From: Arachis hypogaea
Taxonomy: Eukaryota > Streptophyta > Magnoliopsida > Fabales > Fabaceae
Direction: 5' to 3'
Length of the DNA stretch: 64,000 bases
Assembly (NCBI RefSeq): GCF_003086295.3
Contig: NC_092046.1
Location: 108,665,363-108,729,362 of the forward strand
Shown: positions 1 to 10,884 of the stretch, piece after piece
Layout: every line of letters begins with the position of its first letter
Position numbering within the stretch: position 1 is the first letter of the stretch
Translations under genes and position numbers: made by a program
Notes under the pieces: model-generated
Told to the model about the DNA's origin: nothing
What the model saw: the letters and a program-made list of their open reading frames with translations, nothing else
Database searches by the model: none

Positions 1-722
1 GCAAGAAAGAAGGGTAGATGATGCAAGTCATCAACTAGAAACCCGATGAAAGAATAAAGCTCAAAGACGCAGAAAAAAAAGATACAAAAGCACAAAGCGT
101 TCACACGATAAACAAACACATAAAGATAAAAAAAGGATCATAGATACAAGATTATCAAGGTGTGCGTGTGTATGTGTATGTGTGTCTGTGTGTGTGTATA
201 TATATAAAGTATACAAAAGAGAACTAGTCACAGCCTGCGGAGTTTGGGTCAGCTAGCTCAAATAGAATACAACAAAGTTTTTAAAGTTAAACAGCAACAT
301 CCTGTCTCTCAAAGTAAGCCTCTAAGGCAACAAGTGCAATATACAAAATGAGAGATATACTACATCAAATTTAACCAAAATACAAAAGATAAAGGCGATC
401 CTTTGCTCTATCACCATCCTGCAAATTCACTGTGGTGGGTTGCGACCTGCATATGAAAAATAACAACAACATATGGTATGAGAACCAGAGGTTCTCAGTA
501 TGATAACAGTGTCCAATAGATAAGGTATAAGGTTTCGGAATGCCAAAGGCAATCCTAGAATCTTCACATCGATTACAAGATATTCAAGCTTAAAGAAATA
601 TATAACTTAAACCAATAATAGGGTAATCTAACTTAAGCAAATTCTAATTTAACAGAATCACCGCTGTACCACAGTCTTCGCCATCCTATCCTCCATGCGA
701 TCCCATCGCCATCGCCTACTGA
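1..722. other. Unassigned noncoding flank left of RE-A
   Basis: No coding frame of note and no repeat boundary that I can close. This is the DNA into which the outermost element RE-A inserted, so it may hold the only non-RE sequence here. The minus-strand reading has the look of a decayed chromovirus LTR or 3' region, but that is a weak impression from memory. A TG/TA microsatellite lies inside it. Confidence 0.5.
161..206. repeat. TG-rich then TA microsatellite
   Basis: An imperfect TG run with CG, TA and TC interruptions grades into about five TA units. A simple sequence repeat with no coding role visible. Confidence 0.9.
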
Positions 723-866
723 TGATAGGATTTTTGACGGTCTAGAATTTCACAAACGAAACCTCGTTACAGGTATAGTTTCTAAACCAACAAAGAATCC
801 TTTCATGCAAAAAAAAATTGTTTGTCATAAGTTACAAACCCCAATAAAAATAATGACCGAAGTATT
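723..866 (-). repeat. RE-A 3' LTR, piece 1
   Basis: Starts with TGATAGG, the reverse complement of a CA-ended LTR terminus. Read on the minus strand it matches the R/U5 end of the RE-I LTR at 55800-55920: the stretch around the phrase TTTTATTGGG, the block ending in TTGGTTTAGAA, and the CTATAC word. The LTR stops abruptly at RE-B and resumes after the second GTATT. It is the oldest recognisable layer in the window. Confidence 0.75.
862..866. repeat. Target site duplication of RE-B (left), GTATT
   Basis: GTATT directly precedes the TGATGC terminus at 867. The same five bases follow the other LTR end, at 13085-13089. A five-base duplication is the normal integrase footprint of Ty3/gypsy elements. 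Confidence 0.95.
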
Positions 867-1856
867 TGATGCACGAAAAACTTGTCTCACAACAAATCTC
901 CCTTCGGCAAGTGTACCGAATTTGTCGTCAAGTAAAAACTCACAATAGAGTGAGGTCGAATCCCACGGGGATTGATTGATCAAGCAACTTTAATTAGAAG
1001 AATGTTCTAGTTGAGTGAATCCAGAATTTTGGTTGAGAGTTACAGAAAATAAAATGGCCGGGATGTAAATAACAGAAAAGTAAATGCTAGGATTAAAGGA
1101 CTGGAAGTAAATGACTGAAAATAAATTGCTGAATTGTAAATGGGAATGGGGGATTTGCTCATAAAAGTAAATGGCATAAATTAAAGAGAATGGGTAAGAT
1201 CAGAGATAGGGAGTTCATTGGGCTTAGGAGATGTTGCAATTCTCCGGATCAAGTTCATTTTCATCTCTTCCTCAATCAATGCACTCATTGATCTCCTTAG
1301 CAATCTTAAGTGATTGAATTACAATTTCTTGCAATTCAATCTCTCAAATCTTGATCAATAGCCAATTCCTTGGTCAATTGCTCATGAGAAGAGATGAAGT
1401 ATGGTCACTGATTATACCACATGCATTTCCCAAATCAAGTATTGAGAGGGTTATAGTCACATACCCATCCAAACCCAATTTGGTCCAGCATGAGAAAGCA
1501 TTTCTAGCTTGATCTCTTCATTCCTCTTTCAAGGTTCAAAAGAGATCCAAGTTTGAATAGCTTCTCTTCCAAGATAACTACTCAATTGGATGAAGATCGA
1601 AAGCTTTCAAGTAAAATCAAGAGAAAATATAGAAGAAGAATAATGAAAATTAGTATTGATCCATCAAATTACAACAGAGCTCCCTAACCCAATGAAAGGG
1701 GTTTAGTTGTTTATAGCTCTAGAAAATGAAAATAAAGATGGAGAATACATCATAAAACTAGAAAATGCAGAGAAAGTAAAATACAGAGAGTAGTTCTCCT
1801 CTTCCAGCCTCCTCCCAAAACTACTCCTAACTCCTCTTTTACAATTCAAAGCTACT

Positions 1857-1866
1857 CCTATATATA
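1857..1866 (-). promoter_or_regulatory. TATA box of RE-B 3' LTR
   Basis: Sense TATATATAGG, a canonical plant TATA box about 1.2 kb from the U3 end. The copy in the 5' LTR is at 11875-11884. Transcription would start about 30 bp lower in coordinate. Confidence 0.65.
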
Positions 1867-2044
1867 CTACTCTTCTCAACTTCTAGTTTGCTCTTCAAGT
1901 CTTGGGCTTTTGGATCTTGAGTTTGAAGCAGTTCTTTTCTTCATCTGGGATTGGCTTTACTTGCAGAGAGAAAGTGTTAAGTGGGCAGAGACTTTAGCTC
2001 AGGGTGTAAGGGGTGTTAATCATTTAGTGAAAGTATAAGTTCGG

Positions 2045-2738
2045 GAACGTTAGTGACACTTAACATTTTCACTAACGTTCCAATGTACCCCTTTGCCTCA
2101 CGTTAGATCCCACATTAACTAGGTTAACGTGGCTTCTAACGTGGCCTTGCCAACCTTCGAGAACGTTAGTGACACTCAACATTGTCACTAACGTTCCAAT
2201 GTGCCCCTAGATCTCACGTTAAAGTCCACGTTAACTAGGTTAACGTGGCTTCTAACGTGGCCATTCTTAGCCATCCCAACGTTAGTGACAATGTTGAGTG
2301 TCACTAACGTTGGCTCATCATTCATTCCTCATCGTTAGCTTCCACGTTAACTAAGTTAACGTGGAAGTTAACGTGGCTCCTTGGGGGGTTGTGTGGTTGC
2401 TTCCAACGTTAGTGACAATGTTGAGTGTCACTAACATTGTTGACAACTCTCACTTCTTACGTTAGCTCCCACGTTAACCAAGTTAACGTGGGAGTTAACG
2501 TGGTGTGTTGCATCCTTAGGCCAACGTTAGTGACAATGTTTAATGTCACTAACGTTGGCTTCTCTTCCCCCCTTAACGTTAGAGGCCACGTTAACTAGGT
2601 TAACGTGGGCTCTAACGTGGCCACTCATGAGTGTTTGCCAACGTTAGTGACAATGTTAAGTATCACTAACGTTGGCTCAACTTCCCTTTTCCACGTTAGA
2701 GTTCACGTTAACTTAGTTAACGTGACTCTTAACGTGGG
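2045..2738 (-). repeat. Alternating palindrome array in RE-B U3 (3' LTR)
   Basis: About six tandem units of 114-127 bp. Each unit has two different inverted repeats. One has arms around AACGTTAGTGAC...GTCACTAACGTT. The other is centred on CACGTTAACTAGGTTAACGTG, with an outer pair CGTTAG...CTAACG. Both families keep ACGT and GTTAAC cores. Stretches that look like reading frames here are by-products of the repeats. Confidence 0.95.
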
Positions 2739-3083
2739 CAATGATGGCTTTGAGAGTGTCATTGGCAATCACTTTTCTCATTTAACCTTGCAAGTTACCT
2801 CCCTTTCCTTGCTTCTTTTGGTCCTGAAATCAAGCAACAGAGTGCATCAAAGTTCTAGTCCAAGTCATGGGTAATGCAGCATACAATTTGTCACTAAATT
2901 CATGCAAAATCCTCATGAAATAATGTAAAATGCACAATGTATGCTTGAATCAAGGTGTAGGTGAATATCTACCCAAAACTAACTTATTTCCTAAAGAAAT
3001 GCATGAAACTACCCTAAAAACAATAAAGAAAAGGTCAGTGAAACTGGCCAAGATGCCCTGGCATCACAACACCAAACTTAAAG

Positions 3084-3103
3084 CTTGCTTGTCCCTAAGC
3101 AAG
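3084..3103 (-). other. Hairpin B, 3'-LTR copy of RE-B
   Basis: Sense stem CTTGCTT / AAGCAAG with loop AGGGAC. It is followed by the TAAGTTTGGTGTTG tract (3067-3080), which abuts the LTR. Spacing from hairpin to LTR is 17 nt. Confidence 0.85.
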
Positions 3104-4558
3104 TACTGGAACAAGAGAATGATGAATGGAATATCCAGAGGAATGAGTCATTCTTGTGGAAGTCATGTTACTGATTTTATGGTGGTTTCATGCATAGCAA
3201 CTTAGGTTCATTCCATTACTGGCTTTCAGACCTTTATCATGTCCCTAAACACTTACTTTGTCTACATCCCATGAGACTTTTATTCATTGATCCTTTTATT
3301 GTTATTTCAAGGGTTATTTATATTATTTAGGCTAAGTGCTCTGTAAGGGGGCAACTCTTTAAGATAAGCTTTCAGCCAACACTCCCGAACTAGTTGGTTC
3401 AAGGTGCTAGGTGTTGAAGCACCCCTAAGGACTTACTCCCTCAAGTCTCTCCCCCATACATACACACCACAGGCATATAGTTCCTTTATTTTCTTTTCTT
3501 GAGACCTTGGTGTCCAGCACCTCTTTGGGTTACTAAATGCTCTGTGGTGAGGGTTACTCTTGATAGTGGATTTTCAGCTGATAATCCCGGGTTAGTTAAC
3601 CCAAGTTACCAAGTGATAAAGCACCCCTGAGAGCTTATTCATCCAAGTAAATCCCTCACACAGGAGCACCACAGACACTTGTCTCAAGGTCCAAACCATT
3701 GGTGCCTAGCCTTATTGCTTACTCTTTTTCTTTTGTTTTTCACTTCCATTATTCTTTCCCTTTTCTCTTATTAGGATCTTGTCATCTACTTAGTCTCATA
3801 GGTATATCCAAAGTCAAGTATTCAGGATAGATAGTTGTCCTCCTAACCTTGCGGTTGAACCAACTTAGCTAACTTATGACTACCCCAAAGATTCATGAAT
3901 GCACTTCCACAATATGAACTCCACTCTGGTCTTTTAAAAACAATCATTCTCTCTTCATTTAATTCAAAAGGAACAAGCATACAAGTAAGTTAAGTAAGGA
4001 TGCAGTGACATAAAGACTAGCACACAGACCTACTCAAAACTTAAAAGACAGAAAAAAAATTCAACTACAAGTAGCCACAAATCAAAAGTGCATTCGGACT
4101 TCCAACTTTCAACCATTCTGAGTACAATGGAATTATGTAACAATACAACCTTTGGGTGATGATTTCTGGTTGCTCTCTCTCTCTTTGTCATCATCCTAGT
4201 TTTTGGCTGCCTCGCTTCTTTGGGTAGAGGTGCACCATTTCCTCATAAGATTCCTGCAAGGTGACTGGAAGTTGCTTGTTCCCAAAGCACTTGAGACATA
4301 GTTAGCTTGCATGTATGCTGGTGCTTTTTGAACTCAATTTGGTGTGTGAACACCAAACTTAGTTCCTTGCCCAGTGCAAACATTGCACATATGCAGAGAA
4401 CCCCATATCTTATTGTCAACAAAGCAATGATCACCTATAGTCTAACTACATCTAAGTGGTTTCTCTTGATTGGATGGAGCTAGCAATGTTCTTCTGGAGT
4501 GGAGTGTAATTCTAACCAATGTCCTTTGGTGGAGCACCAAACTCCGAATTACACCATC

Positions 4559-5020
4559 TGTAAGGCCCACATCGGTTGGAGAGGGGAACGAAGCATGCCT
4601 TATAAGGGTGTGGATACCTCTCCCTAACATGACGCGTTTTGGCAAGTTAGTGTGGGGGGCTTGGGCTATCATCCCTATTGTCAAAGGCAAAACTGTGAGG
4701 CCTTGTGTGCCAAAGCGGACAATATCATGCTAGCGGGGTGGTCTGGGCTGTTACAGATGGTATTAGAGCCAGAACCTGGATCGATGTGCCAGCGAGGGCG
4801 CTGGACTCCCTTAGGGGGTGGATTGTAAGGCCCACATCGGTTAGAGAGGGGAACGAAGCATGCCTTATAAGGGTGTGGATACCTCTCCCTAACATGACGC
4901 ATTTTGGCGAGTGAGTGTGGGGGGCTTGGGCTATCATCCCTATCGTCAAAGGCAAAACCGTGAGGCCTTGTGTGCCAAAGCGGACAATATCATGCTAGCG
5001 GGGTGGTCTGGGCTGTTACA
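4559..5020 (+). mobile_element. RE-C, TRIM-type miniature LTR element, 462 bp
   Basis: Two 197-bp direct repeats (4559-4755 and 4824-5020), both TGTAAGG...GTTACA, flank only 68 bp of internal DNA. The internal part starts with TGGTATTAGAGCCA (4758 onward), close to the initiator-tRNA-Met primer site, and ends with a purine tract AGGGGGTGGA. The target duplication CCATC is exact at 4554-4558 and 5021-5025. These features define a terminal-repeat retrotransposon in miniature. It encodes no protein and needs enzymes from elsewhere. The repeats differ at about 6 positions. I know this repeat as common in legumes but did not search it. Overlapping small frames on both strands are not genes. Confidence 0.95.
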
Positions 5021-5131
5021 CCATCACTCTTGGATTGTTCTGGTGTGGATCACCAAACTTAGCTCCTTACAATACAGGGGAAACGACTTGTGATTTTTAT
5101 TGAAATAAAGATGAAAGTGAAACTACCTGAG

Positions 5132-5149
5132 GTTGGGTTGCCTCCCAAC
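5132..5149 (-). other. Hairpin A of RE-B
   Basis: Stem GTTGGG / CCCAAC with sense loop AGGCAA, starting about 40 nt after the pol stop at 5190. It is one of five members with compensating stem changes. Confidence 0.85.
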
Positions 5150-5189
5150 AGAGCGCTCTTTTATCGTCGCTAGCTCGACGAGTCCTTAG

Positions 5190-8100
5190 TTACTTGAGAT
5201 GGTACTTTACTCTGGTGCTTTTCCCCATGTTGCCCAAATAATGCTTGAGTCTTTGTCCATTCACTGTAAAAGTCCTCTCTGAACCTTCATCCGTGATTTC
5301 GATGTGGCCATATGGTGATACTTTCGTAACCATGAAAGGTCCGGACCACCTTGACTTGAGTTTTCCTGGAAACAGCCTTAATTTAGAATTGTAAAGGAGT
5401 ACTCGCTGCCCCTTTTCGAAACTCCTTGGCGCAAGATGCACGTCATGTTTTCTCTTTGCCTTCTCTTTATACATCTTAGTGTTTTCATAGGCTTTTGACC
5501 TGAATTCCTCCATCTCTTGTAGCTGCAAGATCCTTTTTGCACCAGCAGCAATGCTGTCAAAATTTAGTATCTTGATAGCCCAGAGAGCTTTGTGTTCCAG
5601 CTCCAGTGGTAAATGGCAATCCTTCCCATAGACCAGTTGATATGGAGACATTCCAAGTGGAGTTTTGAATGCTGTTCTGTATGCCCAAAGAGCATCATCC
5701 AGCTTCTTCGACCAATCCTTTCTAGATGCACCCACAGTTTTTTCCAGGATCTTCTTCAGTTCTCTGTTGGATATCTCAATTTGCCCACTCGTTTGAGGGT
5801 GGTAAGGTGTGGCTACTTTGTGTTTTACCCCATATCGTAGGAGGAGAGCTTCTAGTGGTTTGTTACAAAAGTGGCTCCCTCCATCACTGATGAGGGCTCT
5901 TGGGACTCCAAACCGGCTAAAGATATTCTTCCTGAGGAAGTTCATGACTACCTTGTTATCATTAGTTGGGGTTGCAATAGCCTCTACCCACTTGGAAACA
6001 TAATCCACTGCTACCAGGATGTACTTGTTTGCATATGAGGTTGGGAATGGTCCCATGAAATCTATTCCCCACACATCAAACAGTTCCAGTTCCAAGATGA
6101 AATTTTGTGGCATGGCATTTCTTTTGGGCATTTTTCCAGATCTTTGGCATTCATTGCAGCTTTTTACTAGTTCCTTGGCATCCTTGAAAAGGGTGGGCCA
6201 AAAGAATCCGCTTTGTAACACCTTTGCTACAGTTCTGTCCCCTCCAAAGTGCCCGCCATAACATGAACCGTGGCAGTTCCACAGGACTTCTCTTCCTTCC
6301 TCTTCCGAAACACATCTTCTAAGGATTCCATCTGAACATTTCTTGAAGAGATATGGCTCATCCCAGACAAAGTACTTTGCATCATTCATGAGCTTCCTCT
6401 TTTGATGTTTATTGATCCCTGGGGGTAATGCCCCAGTTGCCTTGAAATTTGCAATATCTGCGAACCATGGTGCTTTGTGAACTGTCATCAACTGCTCATC
6501 AGGGAAGAGCTCGTTCACATTTGTATCATTTTCTCCACCTTGATCATGAGGGATTCTGGATAGGTGATCTGTCACCTTGTTCTCCACTCCTTTCTTATCT
6601 CTGATTTCAATATCAAATTCCTGCAACAGTAAGATCCACCTTATTAGTCTTGGCTTTGATTCTTGCTTGGCAAACAAATATTTAAGTGCTGTGTGATCTG
6701 TAAAAACAATCACTTTAGCACCAATGAGGTATGATCTAAATTTGTCAAATGCAAAAATTATTGCTAGCAACTCCTTTTCAGTAGTGGTATAATTTCTTTG
6801 AGTTTCATTAAGGACTTTGCTAGCATAGTATATCACACGAACTAGGTTATCTTTCCTTTGTCCTAACACTGCCCCAACTGCAAAATCAGATGCATCACAC
6901 ATCAATTCAAATGGTAGGTTCCAATCAGGTGGGGAAATGATAGGAGCAGAGGATAACCTCATTTTCAAATGTGCAAATGCTAGCATGCATGTTTCATCAA
7001 AGATAAATGGTGTATCAGATACAAGGAGATTACTTAAGGGCTTGGCTATCTTTGAAAAATCTTTAATGAACCTTCTGTAAAAACCATCATGCCCTAAAAA
7101 ACTCCTAATTTCCTTGACATCACTGGGTGGGGGTAGTTTTTCAATAAGTTCTACTTTAGCTCTATCAACCTCAATGCCTTGGTGAGAGACCTTGTGACCA
7201 AGGACTATTCCTCCTGTCACCATGAAGTGGCATTTTTCCCAGTTCAAGACCAAATTGGTCTCTTGGCATCTTTTCAATACCAAGGCAAGGTGATGTAGGC
7301 AATTAGGAAAAAAATCTCCGAATACCGAGAAATCATCCATAAAAACTTCAATGAATTTTTCTATCATATCTGAAAAGATAGAAAGCATGCAGCGTTGGAA
7401 AGTTGCAGGGGCATTACATAATCCAAATGACATGCGCCTATAGGCAAACACTCCATACGGACAAGTAAATGAGGTTTTCTCTTGGTCTCTCGAATCAACC
7501 ACTATTTGGTTATATCCTGAATAACCGTTGAGAAAACAATAATATGCGTGTCCTGCAAGTCTTTCCAACATCTGATCCATGAATGGAAGGGGAAAGTGGT
7601 CTTTTCGTGTAGCCTCATTGAGTTTTCTGTAGTCTATGCACATCCGCCATCCTGTGACAGTCCTTGTGGGTATGAGCTCATTTTTCTCATTGGTAACCAC
7701 AGTGATTCCTCCCTTCTTGGGCACAACATGTATGGGGCTAACCCAAGGGCTGTCCGAAATTGGGTATATGACCCCTCCTTGCCAAAGCTTCATAACCTCT
7801 TTCTGTACCACTTCCTTCATGATTGGGTTCAGCCTTCTTTGGTATTGAATGGATGGCTTGGCATCATCTTCTAACAATATTTTATGCATGCATATGGCTG
7901 AACTGATTCCCTTCAGGTCAGCAAGGGTCCATCCAATGGCATCCTTATGCTCTCGCAGCACCTTGAGTAGCTCGTCCTCTTGATCTTGACTGAGGGATGA
8001 ATTTATGATCACTGGGTAGTTTTCATTTTCTCCTAGATATGCATATTTGAGAGTGGGTGGCAGTGCTTTGAGTTCAAGTTTGGGTGCTTCTGACTTTTCG

Positions 8101-10600
8101 TTCCCTTCCTTTGGTGCATCTGGTATATGTATTTCTGCTGTGGCTACCTCTTCACTTGATTCAGATTCTTCCTCCACCAATCTCTCGTCCTCTTCAGGTT
8201 CTTCTTCTTCAAAATTCTCCTGCACTTCATCCTCAAGTGCATCTAACCTCATGCATTCCCCCAATTGTTTTGGTGGATAACTCATGGCCTTGAACACATT
8301 GAATGTCATCTTTTTATTGTGTAATCTCAGTGTGAGGTCACCCTTCTGAACATCGATGACAGCTCCAGCAGTGGCCAAGAATGGCCTTCCCAGGATGATG
8401 GAGGTCTTGGCGTCCTCCTGCATGTCCAGCACCATAAAATCTGCTGGAAATATGAAATCTCCCACTTTTACTAGCAAATCCTCTACTATCCCGTGAGGGA
8501 ATTTGAACGATCGGTCTGCCAGTTGTAGGGCCATTTTTGTTGGTTTAGCCTCCTCAATTTTCATCTTTCTCATCATAGCTACTGACATCAAATTGATGCT
8601 GGCCCCTAAGTCACAAAGAGCATTCTCTACTGTGATTTCTCCTATAATACAAGGGATCTGAAAACTCCCAAGATCCTTCAGTTTCTGAGGTAGTTTATGC
8701 TGAATGATAGCACTGCACTCTTCAGTTAGTATCACAGTCTCATTGTTCTTCCAGCTTCTCTTCTTAGTCATTAGCTCCTTCAAAAACTTGGCATAGAGTG
8801 GCATTTGTTCTATGGCTTCAGCAAAGGGTATGTTGATTTGTAGCTTCTTGAAGATTTCCAAAAATCTCAAGAACTGGTTGTCATCTTCCTTTTTCTTCAA
8901 TAGCTGGGGATATGGAGCTCTTGAGATGTTCAGTTGGGGTATCCCTTTTTCTTTCTGCAAACTTGGCGTGGGAGGTTGAACTCCATCTTGCTCTTCTCCC
9001 TTTTCATTTGAGCCTTCTTTTTGTGGTTTTTGGGGACGTTCCTTCAGTTCCTTCCCACTCCTAAGTGTGATAGCTTGACACTCCTCCTTTTTGCTTGAGT
9101 GGGCATCATAGCAAAAGTTGTGGTTAGGGAGCTGCTTAAACAGATAGCTGATTTGTGTCTCCAGTTTCGTGATGGCAGCATTTTGATTCTGCATGTTGGA
9201 CTGCACTTCCTCTCTGAATACTTTACTGTCTCGAATGTCTCTGCATATTCCTTCAATTAAGGTTTCGATCTTAGAGAGCTTCTCATCAATTGATGGGTGA
9301 TTCAGAGCAGATGTGTTATTTTGGTTTTGATAAGCATACGAAGAAGTGTTGTTGTGGGTGTGTTGAGACGTCCTCTGTGTAAATTGCTGGTGAGCTGTAT
9401 TGTTGTTGGAGTTGTAACATCTCTGGTCTTGGTTTTGATCTTGCTCACCTCCCCACCCAAAGTTTGGGTGGTTTCTCCATCCAGGGTTGTAGGTCTTGGA
9501 GTATGGATCATAGTTTTTCCTTGGTGAACTCCCAATGTAGTTGGCTTGCTCCTGACTCCCCTCTGCTTCTTCATTCACTCCCTCTTAGATTGTTGATAAA
9601 GTGGAGATTGCTGCTACTTGGTTCATCTCCATCTTCTTGGTAAGGTCAGCCAGCTGCTGGGTAATGAGCTTGTTTTGGGCCAACAGAGCATCTACATTGT
9701 TTAGCTCCATTACTCCTCTTGTGTTCCCTCTTTCGGAAGCATAGAAGTAGTCGCTCTCTGCTACTGTTTCAATAACATCTATGGCTTCCTCAATGGTCTT
9801 CTTCTTGTTCAAAGATCCTCCAGATGAATGGTCTACGGCCTTCTTTGACTCATAAGAGAGCCCTTCATAGAAAATGTGCAGCTGCACCCATTCGTTGAAC
9901 ATGTCAGGTGGACACCTCCTTGTTAAGTCCTTGAACCTCTCCCATGCTTCATATAGAGTCTCTCCATCTTATTGCCTGAAAGTTTGGACCTCAGCTCTCA
10001 GCCTATTAATTCATTGAGGAGGGTAAAATCTTGCTAAGAATTTGTTCACCACGTCTTCCCAAGTTGTCAAGCTTTCCCTTGGGAAAGATTCCAGCCATTT
10101 GGCTGCCTTGTCCCTGAGTGAGAATGGAAATAAGAGCAGCCTATAGGCGTCAGGATGAATACCATTAGACTTCACTGTGTCACATATTCTCAGGAAGGTA
10201 GTTAAATGTTGATTGGGGTCTTCTTGAACACTTCCTCCAAACGAACAGTTGTTCAGAACAAGGGTGATGAGCTGTGGTTTAAGTTCAAAGTTGTTGGCAT
10301 GGATTGTTGGCTTTTGGATGCTACTTCCACAATTACCTGGGTTTGGATTGATGTAAGAGCCCAAAACTCTTCTATCCTCCCCAGCATGATTTGCTCTACC
10401 TCCTCCCCCATGGTTGTGATCTTCTTCTTCATGATGGTTTTCCATGTTGTCTTCCATGTTTGTTTCAAAGAATTCCTCTTCTTCCTCAGCACCAAGCACT
10501 TTCTTTCCTCTTGCCTCCCTCCTTAATCTAAGGAAGGTCCTCTCAGGTTCAGAATCGAAGGAAGTTGAAGCCCTGCTTCTTCTCCCTGTCAGACAACCAT
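5190..10600 (-). pseudogene. RE-B gag-pol polyprotein, three stops, damaged RT
   Basis: One frame runs the whole length, cut by TGA (10011-10013), TAA (9969-9971) and TAA (9585-9587). The long open part from 9578 has 1462 codons. It begins in the gag tail. The protease motif CDLGAS is near residue 322. Reverse transcriptase spans about 555-760, with MCIDYRKLN and the FMDDF box near 746-750. RNase H spans about 885-1000, with MCDAS and TTTEKELLA. The integrase HHCC finger lies at 1103-1143, and the DDE core has Asp near 1173, Asp near 1232 and Glu near 1268. The Asp expected in the FLDGYSG box is Asn (codon 7527-7529), so RT should be inactive. The gag core lies upstream at about 9600-10500, and I found no in-frame ATG near its expected start. 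It would produce the particle and the copying and integration enzymes. There is no chromodomain or envelope. Confidence 0.93.
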
Positions 10601-10860
10601 CAAGTGCAAGCAAGAAAAGATAGGTGCAGAAAGTATTTGTGTCAGAATTACTGTTAGTTGTGGGTGATGCAATATATCAAACAATTAGTGGGTTAGCAAA
10701 CAGAATTGAAAATAACAAAGAAGAACAAAAGAGTAGACGGGGAAGGGAAGAAGTTTAACTAAAACAAAAAGTAAATCACTCAAACAGAAAATGAAATTCA
10801 CAAAATAAAAATGCTCAATCTAGTGATCTTCCAATTTAATCATTGTTGATGCACAATCAA
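10601..10860 (-). other. RE-B leader between primer site and gag
   Basis: About 260 bp, AT-rich, noncoding, between the tRNA-Asp site and the first gag codons. I see no further signal. Confidence 0.7.
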
Positions 10861-10878
10861 TCCCCGGCAACGGCGCCA
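10861..10878 (-). other. Primer binding site of RE-B (tRNA-Asp)
   Basis: Sense TGGCGCCGTTGCCGGGGA. All 18 bases complement the 3' end (with CCA) of plant tRNA-Asp as I remember it. The site lies six bases inside the 5' LTR. Minus-strand DNA synthesis would start here. Confidence 0.93.
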
Positions 10879-10884
10879 TAAACT

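Larger units (their letters stand above)
867..3066 (-). repeat. RE-B 3' LTR
   Basis: 2200 bp, matching 10885-13084 base for base in length. Sense runs right to left. U3 holds the palindrome array at 2045-2738, then comes a TATA box at 1857-1866 (sense TATATATAGG), then R/U5 to 867. Hairpin B and the GTTTGGTGTTG tract lie just outside its U3 end. Confidence 0.95.
3067..5189 (-). other. RE-B 3' noncoding region
   Basis: About 1.66 kb without RE-C. It runs from the pol stop to the 3' LTR and has no envelope-like or other convincing frame. It holds hairpin A near pol, hairpin B near the LTR, and three sense copies of TAAGTTTGGTG (3070, 4351, 5051 on the plus-strand map). Confidence 0.8.

Noticed and set aside
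2045..2738. Regular repeats that could be taken for a CRISPR array
   Set aside because: The units are imperfect inverted repeats without unique spacers, lie in a retrotransposon LTR, and occur again in the other LTR. The genome is plant.
2605..2874. Reading frames across the RE-B palindrome arrays (also 12623-12892)
   Set aside because: They exist only because the repeats lack stops. The region is LTR U3 and the peptide is a repeat artefact.
8047..8293. Serine-rich plus-strand frames within RE-B pol (also 26011-26601)
   Set aside because: Antisense shadows of the acidic linker and protease coding frame.
10861..10878. Match to the 3' end of tRNA-Asp
   Set aside because: Only the 18-base complement is present, placed next to an LTR. 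It is a primer site, not a tRNA gene.
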